From positions 4,712,001-4,776,000 of the forward strand of contig NZ_CP134876.1 in assembly GCF_032108445.1 (NCBI RefSeq): a DNA stretch of 64,000 nucleotides. The letters run 5' to 3'. This DNA comes from Micromonospora halotolerans. Lineage in GTDB: Bacteria; Actinomycetota; Actinomycetes; Mycobacteriales; Micromonosporaceae. Numbering within the stretch: the stretch's first letter is position 1; each line of letters starts with the position of its first letter. The translations under genes were made by a program, and so were the position numbers. Below, piece by piece: positions 23,295 to 32,575 of the stretch. Below the pieces are notes generated by a model. That model saw only the letters and a list, made by a program, of their open reading frames with translations, ran no database searches and was not told the origin of the DNA.

Positions 23295-25238
23295 TCAGCC
23301 GCGAAGGCGCCGGACGCGCAGCAGCTCGGCCACCGACCACGCCTGGAACGGGCAGCCCGTGGCGGCGTGCGGGGCGAGCCCGTCGGCGGTCTCGCTCACC
23401 GAGCCCAGGCCGTACTCGGTCAGGTGGCCCTCCAGGCCCACCAGCAGGTCGTCGGTGGGCAGGCCGGCCCGGCGGTACGCGTCGACGAACGGCCCGACCA
23501 GCCAGGGCCAGACCGTGCCCTGGTGGTAGCCGGAGTCCCGCTCGGCCGGGCCGCCCCGGTGCCGGCCCACGAAGCCGGGGGAGTCGGGGGCGAGGCTGCG
23601 TGGCCCGAGCGGGGTGAACAGCCCCTCGGTGACCCGGCGCAGGGTGGCCTCGTCCGGTTCGAGGGGCGCGTACGGCAGCGACCAGGCGAGCAGCTGGTTG
23701 GGGCGGAGCAGGTCGTCGTCGTGGTGCGGCGCCCCGCCGAGCGGGTACGCGGGCGCCGGCGCGTCGACCACGTCGTGCAGCCAGCCGGCCGGCGTGGGGA
23801 AGCGCTCCCGGAACGCGGCGGCGGCCCGCGCGTGGTGCGCCCGGAGCGCCCCGGCGTCCCGGCCGGTCAGCTCGGCCAGCTCGGCGAGACCGGCCAGTCC
23901 GTTCACCCAGAGCGCGTTGACCTCGACCGGCTTGCCGGTGCGCGGGGTGACCGGCACCCCGTAGACGCGGGCGTCCATCCAGGTGAGCGCGACGTCCGGC
24001 GGCCCGCCCTGGGTGAGCAGCCCGTCGGCCGGATCGACACCGATGCCGTAGCGGGTGCCCGCCACGTGCGCGGCCACCACGGCCTCCAGCGCCGGCAGCA
24101 GCTCCACGGCGAGGTCGGTGTCCCCGGTGAGGGTGACGTGCCGGTGCACCGCGTGCAGGAACCACAGCGTCGCGTCGACGGTGTTGTGCTCCACCCGCCC
24201 GGTGTCGGCGGTGTTGGCGAGCATCCCCTCCGACAGCGTGGCCGCGTACGCCCGCAGCAGCTCCCGACCCTCGTCGCCGCGGTTGGTGCGGAGGAAGAGC
24301 CCCTCGTAGGAGGTCATCGTGTCCCGCGACCAGGCCCCGAACCAGGGATAGCCGGCCACCACGTCCGGGCCGGTGGCGGTGTGCACCACGAAGGCGTCGG
24401 CGGCCAGCGCGAGGGTCGCCTCGACGTCGTCGTCCGGCTTCGCGGCGGCCACCACGGCACGGTGGCGCCGCCGGGCCGCCTCGACCAGCGCGGTGGGCGG
24501 CGGGGGCTCCTCGGCCAGGTCGTCCGCCCAGGCCAGCACGGACACCTCGGCGCCCGGCTCGTCGAGGGCGCCGGAGAAGCGGCCCGCGTACCAGAGGTCC
24601 TCGTCGGGGTGCAGCCCGCGCGCCGCCTCCTCCCGGTGGCGCACGCCGAGCCACCACTGCCCCTCGGGGGTCCAGCCCGGCCCGGCCAGCCGGTACGCGC
24701 CCTCCACCACGGCGCCGCCGGCCACCTCCTCCAGCCGCGGGGTCGGGCCGTCGGCCCGCCGCTCGCCGTGCGCGTCGCGCCAGGTGCACGCCGCCGCCAG
24801 GTCCAGCCGGACCGGGCCGCCGGACACCAGCCGGTGGACCACCGCCACGCAGGACCGGCCGTACGCCATGGCGATCTCCCGCTCGATCACCACGTCGCCG
24901 ATCCGCCAGCGCCAGCGGGGCACCCCGTCGGTCAGGTCGAAGCGCTCCAGCAGCTCGAAGCCGCGCGGGTCGACCACACCCGAGGACCACTCGTGCGCGC
25001 CGAGCCGCACCTGCCGCCCGGACGGCAGGGTCACCGCCGGGTCGAGGCTGACCAGGCCGACCTTGCGGGCGGCCGGCGTCTCCCCGGCCACCACGAGCAG
25101 CCCGTGGTAGCGCCGGGTGCGCAGCCCGGCGACCGTGCCCATGGCGTAGCCGCCCCGCCCGTCGGTGACCAGCCACTCCCGCGTCGACGAGGTGGACAGC
25201 TCCCCGCAGACCTGCGGACCGAAGCGAATCTCGATCAA
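23295..25238 (-). CDS. Amylo-alpha-1,6-glucosidase / glycogen debranching-type enzyme
   Basis: 647 residues. The N-terminal beta domain of this family (about 1-230) opens with RFGPQVCG and WLVTDGRGGYAMGTVAGLRT, and a GDE-C (alpha/alpha)6 barrel follows. Barrel motifs include GYPWFGAWSRDTMTSYEGLF, with the catalytic Asp of the family, and DSGYHQGTVWPWLVGPF. It hydrolyses alpha-1,6 branches or related alpha-glucosides in the cytoplasm. The start is TTG 25238, with GGAGG four bases upstream. Divergent from the GH63 gene by 42 bases and followed by the GT4 gene. Confidence 0.88.
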   Translation of the reverse strand: MIEIRFGPQVCGELSTSSTREWLVTDGRGGYAMGTVAGLRTRRYHGLLVVAGETPAARKVGLVSLDPAVTLPSGRQVRLGAHEWSSGVVDPRGFELLERFDLTDGVPRWRWRIGDVVIEREIAMAYGRSCVAVVHRLVSGGPVRLDLAAACTWRDAHGERRADGPTPRLEEVAGGAVVEGAYRLAGPGWTPEGQWWLGVRHREEAARGLHPDEDLWYAGRFSGALDEPGAEVSVLAWADDLAEEPPPPTALVEAARRRHRAVVAAAKPDDDVEATLALAADAFVVHTATGPDVVAGYPWFGAWSRDTMTSYEGLFLRTNRGDEGRELLRAYAATLSEGMLANTADTGRVEHNTVDATLWFLHAVHRHVTLTGDTDLAVELLPALEAVVAAHVAGTRYGIGVDPADGLLTQGGPPDVALTWMDARVYGVPVTPRTGKPVEVNALWVNGLAGLAELAELTGRDAGALRAHHARAAAAFRERFPTPAGWLHDVVDAPAPAYPLGGAPHHDDDLLRPNQLLAWSLPYAPLEPDEATLRRVTEGLFTPLGPRSLAPDSPGFVGRHRGGPAERDSGYHQGTVWPWLVGPFVDAYRRAGLPTDDLLVGLEGHLTEYGLGSVSETADGLAPHAATGCPFQAWSVAELLRVRRLRG

Positions 25239-25280
25239 CTTTCCTCCACCACCGGCGGGGTGTCACCCGCCACGACGACA

Positions 25281-27983
25281 ATGGCCCCTGTGGTCAAGTA
25301 CCCCGGCGGCGTCGAAGATGTGCAGGTGATCACCGACCGTCCGAACTCCGCGACCCCCGACCCCGAGCGGCACCGGCTCGCCCAGGCCGACGCCGGGGAG
25401 CAGGACTGGCGCGCATGGGGTCCCTATCTGTCCGAGCGGGCGTGGGGGACGGTACGGGAGGACTACAGCGAACACGGCACGGCCTGGGACTACTTCCCCC
25501 ACGATCACGCGCGGTCCCGAGCCTACCGGTGGAACGAGGACGGCATGGCGGGCGTCTGCGACGACCGGCAGACGTTCTGCTTCGCGCTCGCCCTGTGGAA
25601 CGGGCGGGACCCGATCCTCAAGGAGCGGATGTTCGGCCTCGGCGGTGACGGCGGCAACCACGGGGAGGACGTGAAGGAGTACTGGTGGTACGAGGACTCC
25701 ACGCCCACCCACTCGTGGATGCGCTGGCGTTACCACTATCCGCAGGCCGCCTTCCCCTACGACGAGCTGGTCGCCGTGAACGCGCTGCGCGGCCGGGACG
25801 ACACGGAGTACGAGCTGGTCGACACGGGGATCTTCGACGACGACCGGTACTGGGCGGTCACCGTCGACTACGCCAAGGCGTCCCCGACCGACCTGTGCGT
25901 GCTGATCACGGTGGCCAACCGGGGGGACACCGACGAGACCCTGCACGTGCTGCCCACCCTCTGGTTCCGCAACACCTGGGCCTGGGGGCTGCCCGGCGGC
26001 GACCGGGTGCCCAGGCTGACCGGTGCCGGCTCGCGGCTGGTGGGGGAGCACTGGGTGCTCGGCCAGCTCCTGCTGGAGGGCGACGGCGCGCCCACGCCGC
26101 TGCTCTGTGACAACGACACCAACGCCGAGCGGCTGTGGGGGCTGCCCGGGCGGTCGGCGTACCCGAAGGACGGGATCAACGACCACGTGGTCGCCGGCGC
26201 GGCCACCGTCAACCCGGACCGGGAGGGCACCAAGGGCGCGCTGCACTACGTGCTGGACGTGCCGGCCGGCGGGCAGCGGCAGATCCGGCTGCGCCTGACC
26301 CGCACCGCACCGCCCCCGGCGGGCGACCCGCCGCCCCCGGCCGACCTGGGCGACGGGTTCGACACGGTGCTCTGGGCGCGGCGCGCCGAGGCGAACCGGT
26401 TCTTCGACAGCGTCATCCCGGCCGCCGCGACCGCCGACGAGGCGCTGGTCGCCCGGCAGGCCATCGCCGGGCTGATGTGGGGCAAGCAGTTCTACCACTT
26501 CGACGTGAAGCGGTGGCTGGAGGGCGATCCGGGCTCCACACCACCGCCGGCCGGCCGCCGGCACGGGCGCAACAGCGCCTGGTGGCACATGAACAGCTTC
26601 GACGTGATCTCCATGCCGGATCCGTGGGAATACCCCTGGTACGCCGCCTGGGACCTGGCCTTCCACTGCGTCACGATCGCCCGGGTCGACCCGGGCTTCG
26701 CCAAGGAGCAGCTGCTGCTCCTGCTCCGCGAGTGGTACCTGCACCCGAACGGGCAGATCCCGGCGTACGAGTGGGCGTTCGGGGACGTGAACCCGCCGGT
26801 GCACGCCTGGGCGGCGCTCAAGGTGTTCGAGATCGACGGCTCCCGCGACCACGAGTTCCTGGCCCGGGTGATGCACAAGCTGCTGCTCAACTTCACCTGG
26901 TGGGTCAACCGGAAGGACACCGGCGGCAACAACGTCTTCGAGGGCGGCTTCCTCGGGCTGGACAACGTCGGCCCGTTCGACCGCTCCGCCGCGCTGCCGG
27001 TGGCCGGCGTGCTGGAGCAGTCCGACGGCACCGGCTGGATGGCCATGTACGCGCTCAACCTGCTCGATATGGCCGTCGTGCTGGCCGAGCACGACCGGGC
27101 GTACGTGGACACCGCGACGAAGTTCTTCGAGCATTTCGCGTACATCGCCGCGGCCGCGTACGACCAGGGGCTCTGGGACGACGAGGACGCGTTCTTCTAC
27201 GACGTGCTGCGGCAGGCCGACGGCACGAAGGTGCCGCTGAAGGTCCGCTCGGTGGTGGGGCTGCTGCCGCTGGCCGCGGTCACCCGGCTCACCGCGCGTA
27301 CCCTGCGCCGGCTGCCCGAGCTGGGCGCGCGGCTGCGCTGGTTCCTCACCAACCGCCCCGAGTACGCCGAGGTGATCGGCGCCCGCCGGCTCGGCCCGGA
27401 CGGCCGGCAGCAGCGGCTGCTGTCCATGGTCGGCCCCGACCAGGTGGTGCGCCTGCTCGCCCGGATGCTCGACACCGACGAGTTCCTCTCCGAGTACGGG
27501 TTGCGCACGCTATCCCGCGCCCACCTGGACAAGCCGTTCACGGTCACCCTCGGCGGCCAGGAGTTCAGCGTCGGCTACGAGCCGGCCGAGTCGACGAGCG
27601 GCCTGTTCGGGGGCAACTCCAACTGGCGCGGCCCGATCTGGATGCCGACCAACTTCCTGCTGATCAGCGCGCTGCGCGACTACGCCGCCTTCTTCGGCGA
27701 CGACCTCCAGGTGGAATACCCGACCCGGTCCGGGGTGAAGCGCAGCCTCGACGAGATCGCCGACGACCTGTCCGCGCGGCTCATCTCGCTGTTCACCCGG
27801 GACGGCTGGGGCCGGCGGCCGATCTACGGCGCGGCGCAGCTCTTCCAGACCCACCCGGACTGGCGGGATCTGATCTGCTTCCCGGAGTATTTCCACGGCG
27901 ACAACGGCGCCGGCCTGGGCGCCTGGCACCAGACCGGGTGGACCGCCCTGGTCGCCGACCTGATCCTCACCCTGCGCCGCTGA
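25281..27983 (+). CDS. GH63-family (MGH1-like) glucosidase, long form
   Basis: About 900 residues. Strings such as WNEDGMAGVCDDRQTFCFAL, TPTHSWMRWRYHYPQAAFPY, PWYAAWDLAFHCVTIARVDP and NWRGPIWMPTNFLLISALRD match the bacterial MGH1-type GH63 glucosidases. Shorter GH63 relatives hydrolyse mannosyl- or glucosylglycerate; the activity of this ~900-residue group is less well defined. No signal peptide, so cytoplasmic. The open frame extends far upstream but that part is antisense to the debranching gene; ATG 25281 is the first sensible start, with GTG 25290 an alternative. Probably co-expressed with the divergent genes. Confidence 0.85.
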   Translation: MAPVVKYPGGVEDVQVITDRPNSATPDPERHRLAQADAGEQDWRAWGPYLSERAWGTVREDYSEHGTAWDYFPHDHARSRAYRWNEDGMAGVCDDRQTFCFALALWNGRDPILKERMFGLGGDGGNHGEDVKEYWWYEDSTPTHSWMRWRYHYPQAAFPYDELVAVNALRGRDDTEYELVDTGIFDDDRYWAVTVDYAKASPTDLCVLITVANRGDTDETLHVLPTLWFRNTWAWGLPGGDRVPRLTGAGSRLVGEHWVLGQLLLEGDGAPTPLLCDNDTNAERLWGLPGRSAYPKDGINDHVVAGAATVNPDREGTKGALHYVLDVPAGGQRQIRLRLTRTAPPPAGDPPPPADLGDGFDTVLWARRAEANRFFDSVIPAAATADEALVARQAIAGLMWGKQFYHFDVKRWLEGDPGSTPPPAGRRHGRNSAWWHMNSFDVISMPDPWEYPWYAAWDLAFHCVTIARVDPGFAKEQLLLLLREWYLHPNGQIPAYEWAFGDVNPPVHAWAALKVFEIDGSRDHEFLARVMHKLLLNFTWWVNRKDTGGNNVFEGGFLGLDNVGPFDRSAALPVAGVLEQSDGTGWMAMYALNLLDMAVVLAEHDRAYVDTATKFFEHFAYIAAAAYDQGLWDDEDAFFYDVLRQADGTKVPLKVRSVVGLLPLAAVTRLTARTLRRLPELGARLRWFLTNRPEYAEVIGARRLGPDGRQQRLLSMVGPDQVVRLLARMLDTDEFLSEYGLRTLSRAHLDKPFTVTLGGQEFSVGYEPAESTSGLFGGNSNWRGPIWMPTNFLLISALRDYAAFFGDDLQVEYPTRSGVKRSLDEIADDLSARLISLFTRDGWGRRPIYGAAQLFQTHPDWRDLICFPEYFHGDNGAGLGAWHQTGWTALVADLILTLRR

Positions 27984-27984
27984 C

Positions 27985-28017
27985 GGTGGGGCGCGGCGAC
28001 GAGCGCCGCGCCCCACC
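27985..28017. terminator. Perfect 14-bp bidirectional terminator
   Basis: GGTGGGGCGCGGCG, loop ACGAG, then its exact reverse complement, between the convergent GH63 and propeller-protein genes. Confidence 0.8.
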
Positions 28018-28079
28018 GCCTCAGGGTGCCGTCGGTGTTCGCGACCGCGAGGCCCGCAAACCCGGCGCACTCCTCGCGC

Positions 28080-29417
28080 TCACGGCAGCGGGAGGAACGC
28101 CACCCGGGCGTGGTACTCGCCGGCCACCGTGACGGTGTCGCTGCCGACCCAGAGACCCTGCTCGGTGGCGTACAGCTCCTGGGTGCCGACGCCCCGGTCC
28201 TTGGTCGGGTTCCAGGGCAGCGCCTTGCCGGTGGTCGGGTGGATGGCCCCGATCCCCGGCCGGGACACCGCGCCGGGGCCGGCCGAGTCGCGCCCGAGCG
28301 GGTTGTCCAGCCAGCGCTGGTGGCCGCCCACGTAGACCGCCGCACCGGTGATCGCCACCGAGAGCAGCGTGTCGCCGCCGGTGTAGTTCGCCCAGGTCGG
28401 CTGCTTGCCGCCGGTCTCGGTGCCGAACTCGAAGCGGGACGCCGTGTCGCAGAGCGTGCCCGGGAACGCGGCCCCGGTGGTGACCGCCACGAACCAGGTG
28501 CCGTCCGGGGAGATGTCGACCCCGCGCAGGTAGGTGGGCATGGTCTTGGCGCACTGCGGTTGATAGCGGTCGGTCGACCAGCCCGAGAGGGTGGCGCCGG
28601 TGGCGGTCAGGTTGGCCACCGCGAGCTGGTGCCTCGTCGCGCCGGCGACCGAGCTGAAGTTGCCGACGAACACGAGCCGCCGGCCGTCAGCGGAGACGTC
28701 CAGCGCCTCGATCTTGACCGGCGCGGTGGCTCCGGAGGAGGTCTTCCGGGGGCCCTCAACCCGCAGGTTGACCGACGCGTCGGCGGCGCCGGTGGTCGCG
28801 TTCAACGCGGCCAGGGCCCGTCGCGTCACCCCGCCCACGGTCTGGAACGCGCCGCCGACGATCAGCCGGTTGCCGACCAGGCGCATGTCGTTGACCTGGT
28901 TGTTGAGCGCGGCCGGGGCGAAACCGGCGACGCGGGCGCCGGTGGCCGCGTCGACCCGGGCCACCCGGGGCGCGGCCACGCCGTTGACCGTCGTGAACGC
29001 GCCACCGAGGTAGAGCGATCGGCCGTCGGGCGCGGCGGCGAGCGCCTTCACGGTGCCGTTGACCACGGGCCGGAACGTGGTGTCGATCCGGCCGGTGGTG
29101 GCGTCGACGGCCACCAGCCGCGGCATCGCCAGCTGGGCGGTCTGCCCGGCGTTGCGGACCTTCGTGAACGAGCCGGCCAGGTACACCCGGTTGCCGATCT
29201 GGAGGATCCGGTACACGGTGCCGTCGAGCGCGTGCGGCGTCCAGTCCACCGGATTGGCACCGACCACCGTGGAGTGCGTGGCGTTGACCGCGAGGGCCGG
29301 GGACGGGGGAAGCGCGCCGCCCGCGGCGGCGAGCGCGGCCACGACGGCGGTGGCCGCCCTCCGGCGACGCCGGCGCCGGGCCGGGGTCGCGCGGGGCTGA
29401 TCGCGTGAGGTCGTCAT
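28080..29417 (-). CDS. Secreted beta-propeller-like (delta-60 repeat type) protein
   Basis: 445 residues. The basic N-terminus followed by AAGGALPPSPALA is a signal peptide. The mature protein shows repeated blade-like units such as YLAGSFTKVRNAG, YLGGAFTTVNGVA, IVGGAFQTVGGVT and VFVGNFSSVAGAT at roughly 50-residue spacing. These are typical of actinobacterial delta-60/PQQ-like propeller proteins. No catalytic motif is seen. ATG 29417 gives the signal peptide; longer starts add an unrelated stretch. Probably an extracellular binding or structural protein. It faces the GH63 gene convergently. Confidence 0.8.
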   Translation of the reverse strand: MTTSRDQPRATPARRRRRRRAATAVVAALAAAGGALPPSPALAVNATHSTVVGANPVDWTPHALDGTVYRILQIGNRVYLAGSFTKVRNAGQTAQLAMPRLVAVDATTGRIDTTFRPVVNGTVKALAAAPDGRSLYLGGAFTTVNGVAAPRVARVDAATGARVAGFAPAALNNQVNDMRLVGNRLIVGGAFQTVGGVTRRALAALNATTGAADASVNLRVEGPRKTSSGATAPVKIEALDVSADGRRLVFVGNFSSVAGATRHQLAVANLTATGATLSGWSTDRYQPQCAKTMPTYLRGVDISPDGTWFVAVTTGAAFPGTLCDTASRFEFGTETGGKQPTWANYTGGDTLLSVAITGAAVYVGGHQRWLDNPLGRDSAGPGAVSRPGIGAIHPTTGKALPWNPTKDRGVGTQELYATEQGLWVGSDTVTVAGEYHARVAFLPLP

Positions 29418-29626
29418 CGCCGAAGCATGCCGCTCCGACCCGGTTCGGCGCAGTCGGGTTCCCGCCGCTGGTCGCGCGGCGTTCGGCCAGTCTGGACGGT
29501 CCGTCCGGTCGGCCTGGGATGATCTTGTTGGTCGATCCGGACCCGCCCGGCGCGCCGAAAACCCGGCTGCCGGGGCGATCCGGAGGCAGTACCGTGTCCC
29601 GGTCCGGCACACGGGAGGAGTTCGCG

Positions 29627-30325
29627 ATGCCACAGCGCCGGGAGGCCGCGGTGCTGGTCTTCGACGCCGACGACACGCTCTGGGAGAACAACGTCCTCTT
29701 CGAGCGGGTGATCGACGACTTCCTCATCTGGCTGGACCACCCGACGCTGGACCGGACGGAGATCCGGACGGTGCTCGACGACATCGAACGGGCCAACGCG
29801 GTCGCGCACGGCTACGGCAGCAAGGTCTTCCTGCGCAGCCTGGGGGAATGCCTGGAGAAGCTGCGCGCGCGCCCGGCGACCGACCGGGAGCGCGCCGAGA
29901 TCGACGACCTGGCGGCGGCGCTGGTCGGCCACCAGGTCGAGCTGATGCCCGGCGTGGCGGAGACGCTCGACGACCTGGCCACCCGGCACGAGCTGCTGCT
30001 GCTCACCAAGGGGGAGCGCGAGGAACAGCAGCGCAAGCTCGACGCCTGCGGCCTGCTGCACCACTTCCGTGCCGCGCACATCGTGCCGGAGAAGGACGTC
30101 GACACCTACCGCTGGCTGGCCCGGGAACACGCCTTCGACCCGGCCGCCGCCTGGATGGTCGGCAACTCCCCGCGCTCGGACATCCTGCCCGCCCGGGCCG
30201 CCGGCCTGAACGCGGTCTTCATCCCCAACGAGAACACCTGGGTGCTGGAACACGACGAGCTGGACCCGACCGACCCCGGGGTGATCCGGCTGGCCGCCTT
30301 CCCCGACCTGGTCCGGCACTTCTGA
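29627..30325 (+). CDS. HAD-family hydrolase
   Basis: 232 residues. HAD motif I is VFDADDTLWE (nucleophile Asp), motif II is LLLTKG, and motifs III-IV are KDVDTYRW and WMVGNSPRSDILPARAAG. The core-plus-cap layout fits small-molecule phosphatases. GGAGGAG seven bases before ATG 29627 fixes the start. It lies 22 bases before the DUF4184 gene, so they may be co-transcribed. Substrate unknown. Confidence 0.88.
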   Translation: MPQRREAAVLVFDADDTLWENNVLFERVIDDFLIWLDHPTLDRTEIRTVLDDIERANAVAHGYGSKVFLRSLGECLEKLRARPATDRERAEIDDLAAALVGHQVELMPGVAETLDDLATRHELLLLTKGEREEQQRKLDACGLLHHFRAAHIVPEKDVDTYRWLAREHAFDPAAAWMVGNSPRSDILPARAAGLNAVFIPNENTWVLEHDELDPTDPGVIRLAAFPDLVRHF

Positions 30326-30347
30326 TCCGGCGGGTAACGTCCCAGGC

Positions 30348-31139
30348 GTGCCGCTGACCTTCCCCTCGCACCTGGCGCCGGTGCTGCCGCTGAAGCTCTG
30401 GCGGCCGCACTGGTTCGACGGGGTGGCGCTGGCCACCGGCGCGGTCGCGCCGGACGTCGGCTACCTGTTCACCGGCACCGGGCTCGCCCTCGGGCTGCGG
30501 ACGCACACCCTCGGCGGGCTCCTCTGGTGGTGCCTGCCGATCGCCCTCGCCTACGCCTGGATCGTCCGCCGGGTGATCGCCGGGATCGCCGTGCACCTGC
30601 CCGGCCAGCGGCTGTTCGGTTGGCCCGACCACGCCGCGCTGGCCGGCGTCCGCCACCCCTGGCAGATCACCGTCTGCTCGGCGCTGATCGGCGCGTTCAG
30701 CCACGTCGCCTGGGACCGGGTCACCCACAGCGGGCGGTGGCCGCGCCTGCTCGGCGTCGCCGACTTCCACGCCCTGACGGGGCTGTACTGGTGGCAGGTG
30801 GCGGACGTGATGGGCACCGTCGGTGGCGGGCTGCTGGTCGCCGTCCTGGCGGTGCGCGCCGCCCGGCGGGGCGAGATCTTCGACGGCATCCGCCCGCCGG
30901 CGCCGCCGGCCCGGCCGGGGATGTTCTGGGGGGTGGCCCTGGCGGTCACCGGACTCGGGACGATCCTGCTGCCGGGCCTGCCGGCGGCCACCGTCCCGGC
31001 GCCGGCCGGGGTGCGCCTGCTGCACCTCGCGGCGGTCGCGCTGATCGCCGGGGCGGCCGCGGCCGGGGCCCTGACCGGGTCCCCGCCCGACGTCGCGCGC
31101 AGCCCTCGCCTCGAAAACCAACAGCGCTGGTCCGGCTGA
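30348..31139 (+). CDS. DUF4184 family membrane protein
   Basis: 263 residues. The family hallmark opening MPLTFPSHLAPVLPLKLWRP is present, as are ATGAVAPDVGYLFTG and GAFSHVAWDRVTHSG, whose Asp/His residues recall the YdjM-like membrane hydrolases. About six to seven membrane helices. Start is GTG 30348. Function unknown. It follows the HAD phosphatase gene closely. Confidence 0.87.
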   Translation: MPLTFPSHLAPVLPLKLWRPHWFDGVALATGAVAPDVGYLFTGTGLALGLRTHTLGGLLWWCLPIALAYAWIVRRVIAGIAVHLPGQRLFGWPDHAALAGVRHPWQITVCSALIGAFSHVAWDRVTHSGRWPRLLGVADFHALTGLYWWQVADVMGTVGGGLLVAVLAVRAARRGEIFDGIRPPAPPARPGMFWGVALAVTGLGTILLPGLPAATVPAPAGVRLLHLAAVALIAGAAAAGALTGSPPDVARSPRLENQQRWSG

Positions 31140-31568
31140 CCCTGTTACGCCGACATGCCGTATTTCAACGTTGGTATCAATCACATTCTCCCAGGCCCGC
31201 CCGACCTTGTTCCACCTGCGAGAACCTGCCTAACCTGAGCCCGCGCCCACGCCTCTTCGGGGTGAGTCGGGGGCGCGCCGAAGTCCGGTAGTTGGGCACC
31301 GTGGAGCTGAGTGCAGGCGGGCCGGCTCGCCGTATTGAGCCCGGCGTTGGCGGCGTGCCACGCCCGCCGTGCTGCAGACGGCGAAGACCGCTACCACGCC
31401 GGACGGCTGGGGTCAGGACCGGGGAGTTGCGGACCCGGTCCTGACCCGTCCGGCCACCTCCACCACCCGGGCGACCGACCGGACCGGGGCGGTGCGCCGA
31501 CCGACTCCGTGCGAGGATCCGGCAGCGGAAACTTCCCCCCGCCCCCCACCAGCCAGGACCGCATCCGC
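31140..31568. other. Intergenic region before the rhomboid gene
   Basis: No gene is supported. The first 120 bases are relatively AT-rich and could hold a promoter. A stable hairpin is present at 31410-31447: GGGTCAGGACCGG, a 12-base loop, then CCGGTCCTGACCC. Nothing else is recognisable. Confidence 0.55.
31410..31447. other. Perfect 13-bp hairpin upstream of rhomboid gene
   Basis: GGGTCAGGACCGG (31410-31422) pairs exactly with CCGGTCCTGACCC (31435-31447). An outer CCGGAC/GTCCGG extends it across a bulge. It lies 270 bases after the DUF4184 stop and 121 before the rhomboid start, so it may be an attenuator, a leader structure or a distant terminator. Confidence 0.5.
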
Positions 31569-32501
31569 ATGGACATGACCAGCACCGGCCAGCCGCCCGC
31601 CGAGAACGCCGCCAGCACCTGCTACCGGCACCCGAAGCGGGAGACGCTGCTGCGCTGCAGCCGCTGCGACCGCCACATCTGCCCCGACTGCATGCGCGAG
31701 GCGCCAGTCGGCCACCGCTGCCCGGAGTGCGTCCGGGCGGACAACCGCACCGTCCGCCAGGCCCGGACCGTCTTCGGCGGCCGACCGGTCACCCGCCCGC
31801 TGGTGACGTACGCGCTGATCGCCCTCATCGTGCTGGCGTACCTGGTCGAGCTGGTCCACCCGGCCGTGCTCGACCAGTTCGACAGCCTGGGCACCGGGCT
31901 GGTCGACGACGCCGGCCAGCGCTACGTCGACGACGGCGTGGCCCGCCCCGGGTACGAGCCGGTCGGGATCGCGCACGGCGAGTGGTACCGCCTCATCACC
32001 TCGTCGTTCCTGCACCTGCTGCCCACCCAGGGCGTCCTCGGCTTCCTGCACATCACGTTCAACCTGTGGTGGTTGTGGGTGCTCGGCCGGGTGGTCGAGG
32101 ACCGGCTGGGGCACGCCCGATACCTGGCCGTCTACCTGCTCTCCGCGCTGGGCGGCGGGGTCCTGGGCTTCCTGGTCTCCCCGGACCAGTCGGCGGTCGG
32201 CGCCTCCGGCGCGGTCTACGGCCTGGCCGGCTGCTACGTGGTGCTCGCCCGGCGGCTGCACCACCATCCGATCGAGCCGCAACGGGTGCTCGTCCCGTTC
32301 GTGATCTGGATGGTGCTCTCCGCCGGCTGGACCTCCTGGGAGGGGCACCTGGGCGGCCTGCTGGCCGGCGGCCTGGTCGGCATCGGGTTCGCGTACGCCC
32401 CGCCCGGGCGGCGGACCGCCGTGCAGATGGCGGTCGCCACGGCGGTCGCCGTGCTGCTCGTCGCGCTGGTCGTCGTGAAGTCGCTCGCCCTCACCGGCTG
32501 A
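31569..32501 (+). CDS. Rhomboid intramembrane serine protease with N-terminal zinc finger
   Basis: 310 residues. Residues 18-54 contain a B-box-like Cys/His set: CYRH, CSRCDRHICPDC and GHRCPEC. The rhomboid core (about 75-305) has six or more helices, HITFNLWWLW (His161, Asn165), the catalytic serine in GASG (Ser213) and the catalytic histidine in WEGHLGG (His260). It cleaves membrane-spanning substrates. ATG 31569 and ATG 31575 are both possible. The gene stands alone after a long leader; no substrate is evident nearby. Confidence 0.9.
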   Translation: MDMTSTGQPPAENAASTCYRHPKRETLLRCSRCDRHICPDCMREAPVGHRCPECVRADNRTVRQARTVFGGRPVTRPLVTYALIALIVLAYLVELVHPAVLDQFDSLGTGLVDDAGQRYVDDGVARPGYEPVGIAHGEWYRLITSSFLHLLPTQGVLGFLHITFNLWWLWVLGRVVEDRLGHARYLAVYLLSALGGGVLGFLVSPDQSAVGASGAVYGLAGCYVVLARRLHHHPIEPQRVLVPFVIWMVLSAGWTSWEGHLGGLLAGGLVGIGFAYAPPGRRTAVQMAVATAVAVLLVALVVVKSLALTG

Positions 32502-32575
32502 CCCGCCGAGCGCCCGCCGGCCCGGGCGGACGAACGGCTCTGGTGGACGGGGGCCGGCCGGCGCGACACTGAGCC

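Noticed and set aside
25263..27134. 623-codon minus-strand frame inside the GH63 gene
   Set aside because: Shadow of a gene with extensive family similarity; Val/Arg/Gly/His-rich, no domain.
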